DNA of 15,303 bases from Candidatus Acetothermia bacterium (lineage in GTDB: Bacteria; Bipolaricaulota; Bipolaricaulia; RBG-16-55-9; JANLFV01). Under the pieces are notes generated by a model that was given only the letters and a program-made list of their open reading frames with translations, was not told the origin of the DNA and searched no databases. A program made the translations under genes and the position numbers. Shown in pieces: positions 14,822-15,303 of the stretch (positions are counted from its first letter, which is position 1; each line of letters starts with the position of its first letter). Location of the stretch: the NCBI GenBank assembly GCA_028275195.1, contig JAPWVC010000020.1, positions 1-15,303 of the forward strand, given 5' to 3'.

Positions 14822-15303
14822 CTATAGTCGAGCATATAAGATGATCGCGATGGCCCCAAACACCGCCTCGATACCGATCAAGATCAGCACCAGCGCCTGC
14901 TCGCTCACGCCACCGGTTAACTTCATGATAAGCTGAGGCAAGCTCACCGGCCCCTGGACTGGACAACGGAGCTTGCCGTCCTGGCCAAGCTCGCCAGCCC
15001 AACCCTTGGAGGGGAAGCCGTGAAGGGCCTTGAGCACAAAGTCCGCCACATAGGGGATGATCACGATTACGCCAGCTGCCTGGAAGCCGCCGATCATCAC
15101 GCTAGCAGCGATGATCGCCCCCATCGAGAGAGTGCCTACGTCACCTACAAAAACCTTGGCTGGATACCAGTTGAACGGCAACGTTCCTAACATCGCCCCG
15201 GACCCGGCGACCAGTAGGGCAAGGGACGTGGCCCTGCCCACCGAAGCGGCGACCACGGCCAGGGAGCCCATTGCCATCAGGCCCATCCCAAGCTCCAGGC
15301 CGT
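14822..15303 (-). CDS. GPT-like UDP-GlcNAc:lipid phosphate GlcNAc-1-P transferase, C-terminal part (gene runs off the window)
   Basis: The reading frame is open to the window edge, so this is a partial gene; an ATG at 15286 is internal, and the residues before it (Gly-Leu-Glu-Leu-Gly) match the conserved NGLExG motif of the family. About 160 residues are visible, with several membrane helices. WYPAKVFVGDVGTLSMGA carries the catalytic-type F-x-GD-x-GT signature of polyprenyl-phosphate N-acetylhexosamine-1-phosphate transferases (MraY/WecA/GPT). The tail PVSLPQLIMKLTGGVSEQAL and LILIGIEAVFGAIAI resembles the archaeal and eukaryotic dolichyl-phosphate GlcNAc-1-P transferase branch more than bacterial MraY or WecA. 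It would start lipid-linked glycan assembly at the membrane. Sugar specificity cannot be read directly. It converges on wecB, which uses the same nucleotide sugar. Confidence 0.85.
   Translation of the reverse strand, partial: GLELGMGLMAMGSLAVVAASVGRATSLALLVAGSGAMLGTLPFNWYPAKVFVGDVGTLSMGAIIAASVMIGGFQAAGVIVIIPYVADFVLKALHGFPSKGWAGELGQDGKLRCPVQGPVSLPQLIMKLTGGVSEQALVLILIGIEAVFGAIAIILYARL

Noticed and set aside
1..15303. CRISPR array, tRNA or rRNA genes, insertion sequences
   Set aside because: No regularly spaced direct repeats, no tRNA-like cloverleaf, no rRNA-like stretch and no transposase were seen; almost all of the window is protein coding.

Overview
This GC-rich window of about 15.3 kb comes from a bacterium: it carries secA, hrcA, CIRCE and sigma70-type promoters. 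Proteins rich in charged residues and the mix of families suggest a thermophile, possibly from a deep-branching lineage. The phylum cannot be fixed from the sequence; Chloroflexota or Bipolaricaulota would fit, but that is inference.

Layout. (1) 23-583, minus: a Uma2-family nuclease-like gene with its own promoter and a strong ribosome binding site. (2) 677-5189, minus: the class I heat-shock operon hrcA-grpE-dnaK-dnaJ, tightly packed or overlapping. A TTGACA-N17-TATCAT promoter and a near-perfect CIRCE operator (5201-5227) precede hrcA. (3) 5278-7749, minus: secA, with a TTGCAA-N17-TAAAAT promoter only 9 bases before its ATG, so its mRNA is predicted to be leaderless. (4) 7794-10154, minus: a large membrane protein with an O-antigen ligase/polymerase (Wzy_C) core and a C-terminal TPR domain. 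A palindromic, repeat-like segment is embedded in its reading frame. (5) 10277-14798, plus: an operon transcribed away from the ligase gene, cysD-cysN-alkaline phosphatase-superfamily phosphodiesterase-wecB, whose genes abut or overlap by 4 bases. (6) 14822 to the window end, minus: the C-terminal part of an archaeal/eukaryotic-type (GPT-like) UDP-GlcNAc:lipid-phosphate GlcNAc-1-P transferase, converging on wecB.

The left half (heat shock, secretion) is housekeeping. The right half looks like a cell-surface glycan region. CysDN would activate sulfate to APS, WecB would supply UDP-ManNAc, the GPT-like enzyme would load GlcNAc-1-P on a lipid carrier, and the Wzy-like protein would ligate or polymerise the glycan. 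No sulfate-reduction genes and no APS kinase are visible, so a role for sulfate activation in glycan sulfation is plausible but unproven.

Most notable points: the CysD homologue has cysteines at the positions that bind the 4Fe-4S cluster in APS reductases; the CysN homologue keeps EF-1A-like GTPase motifs; cysDN is translationally coupled to a phosphodiesterase and wecB; a double-hairpin repeat lies inside the ligase gene; and two genes appear to be leaderless.
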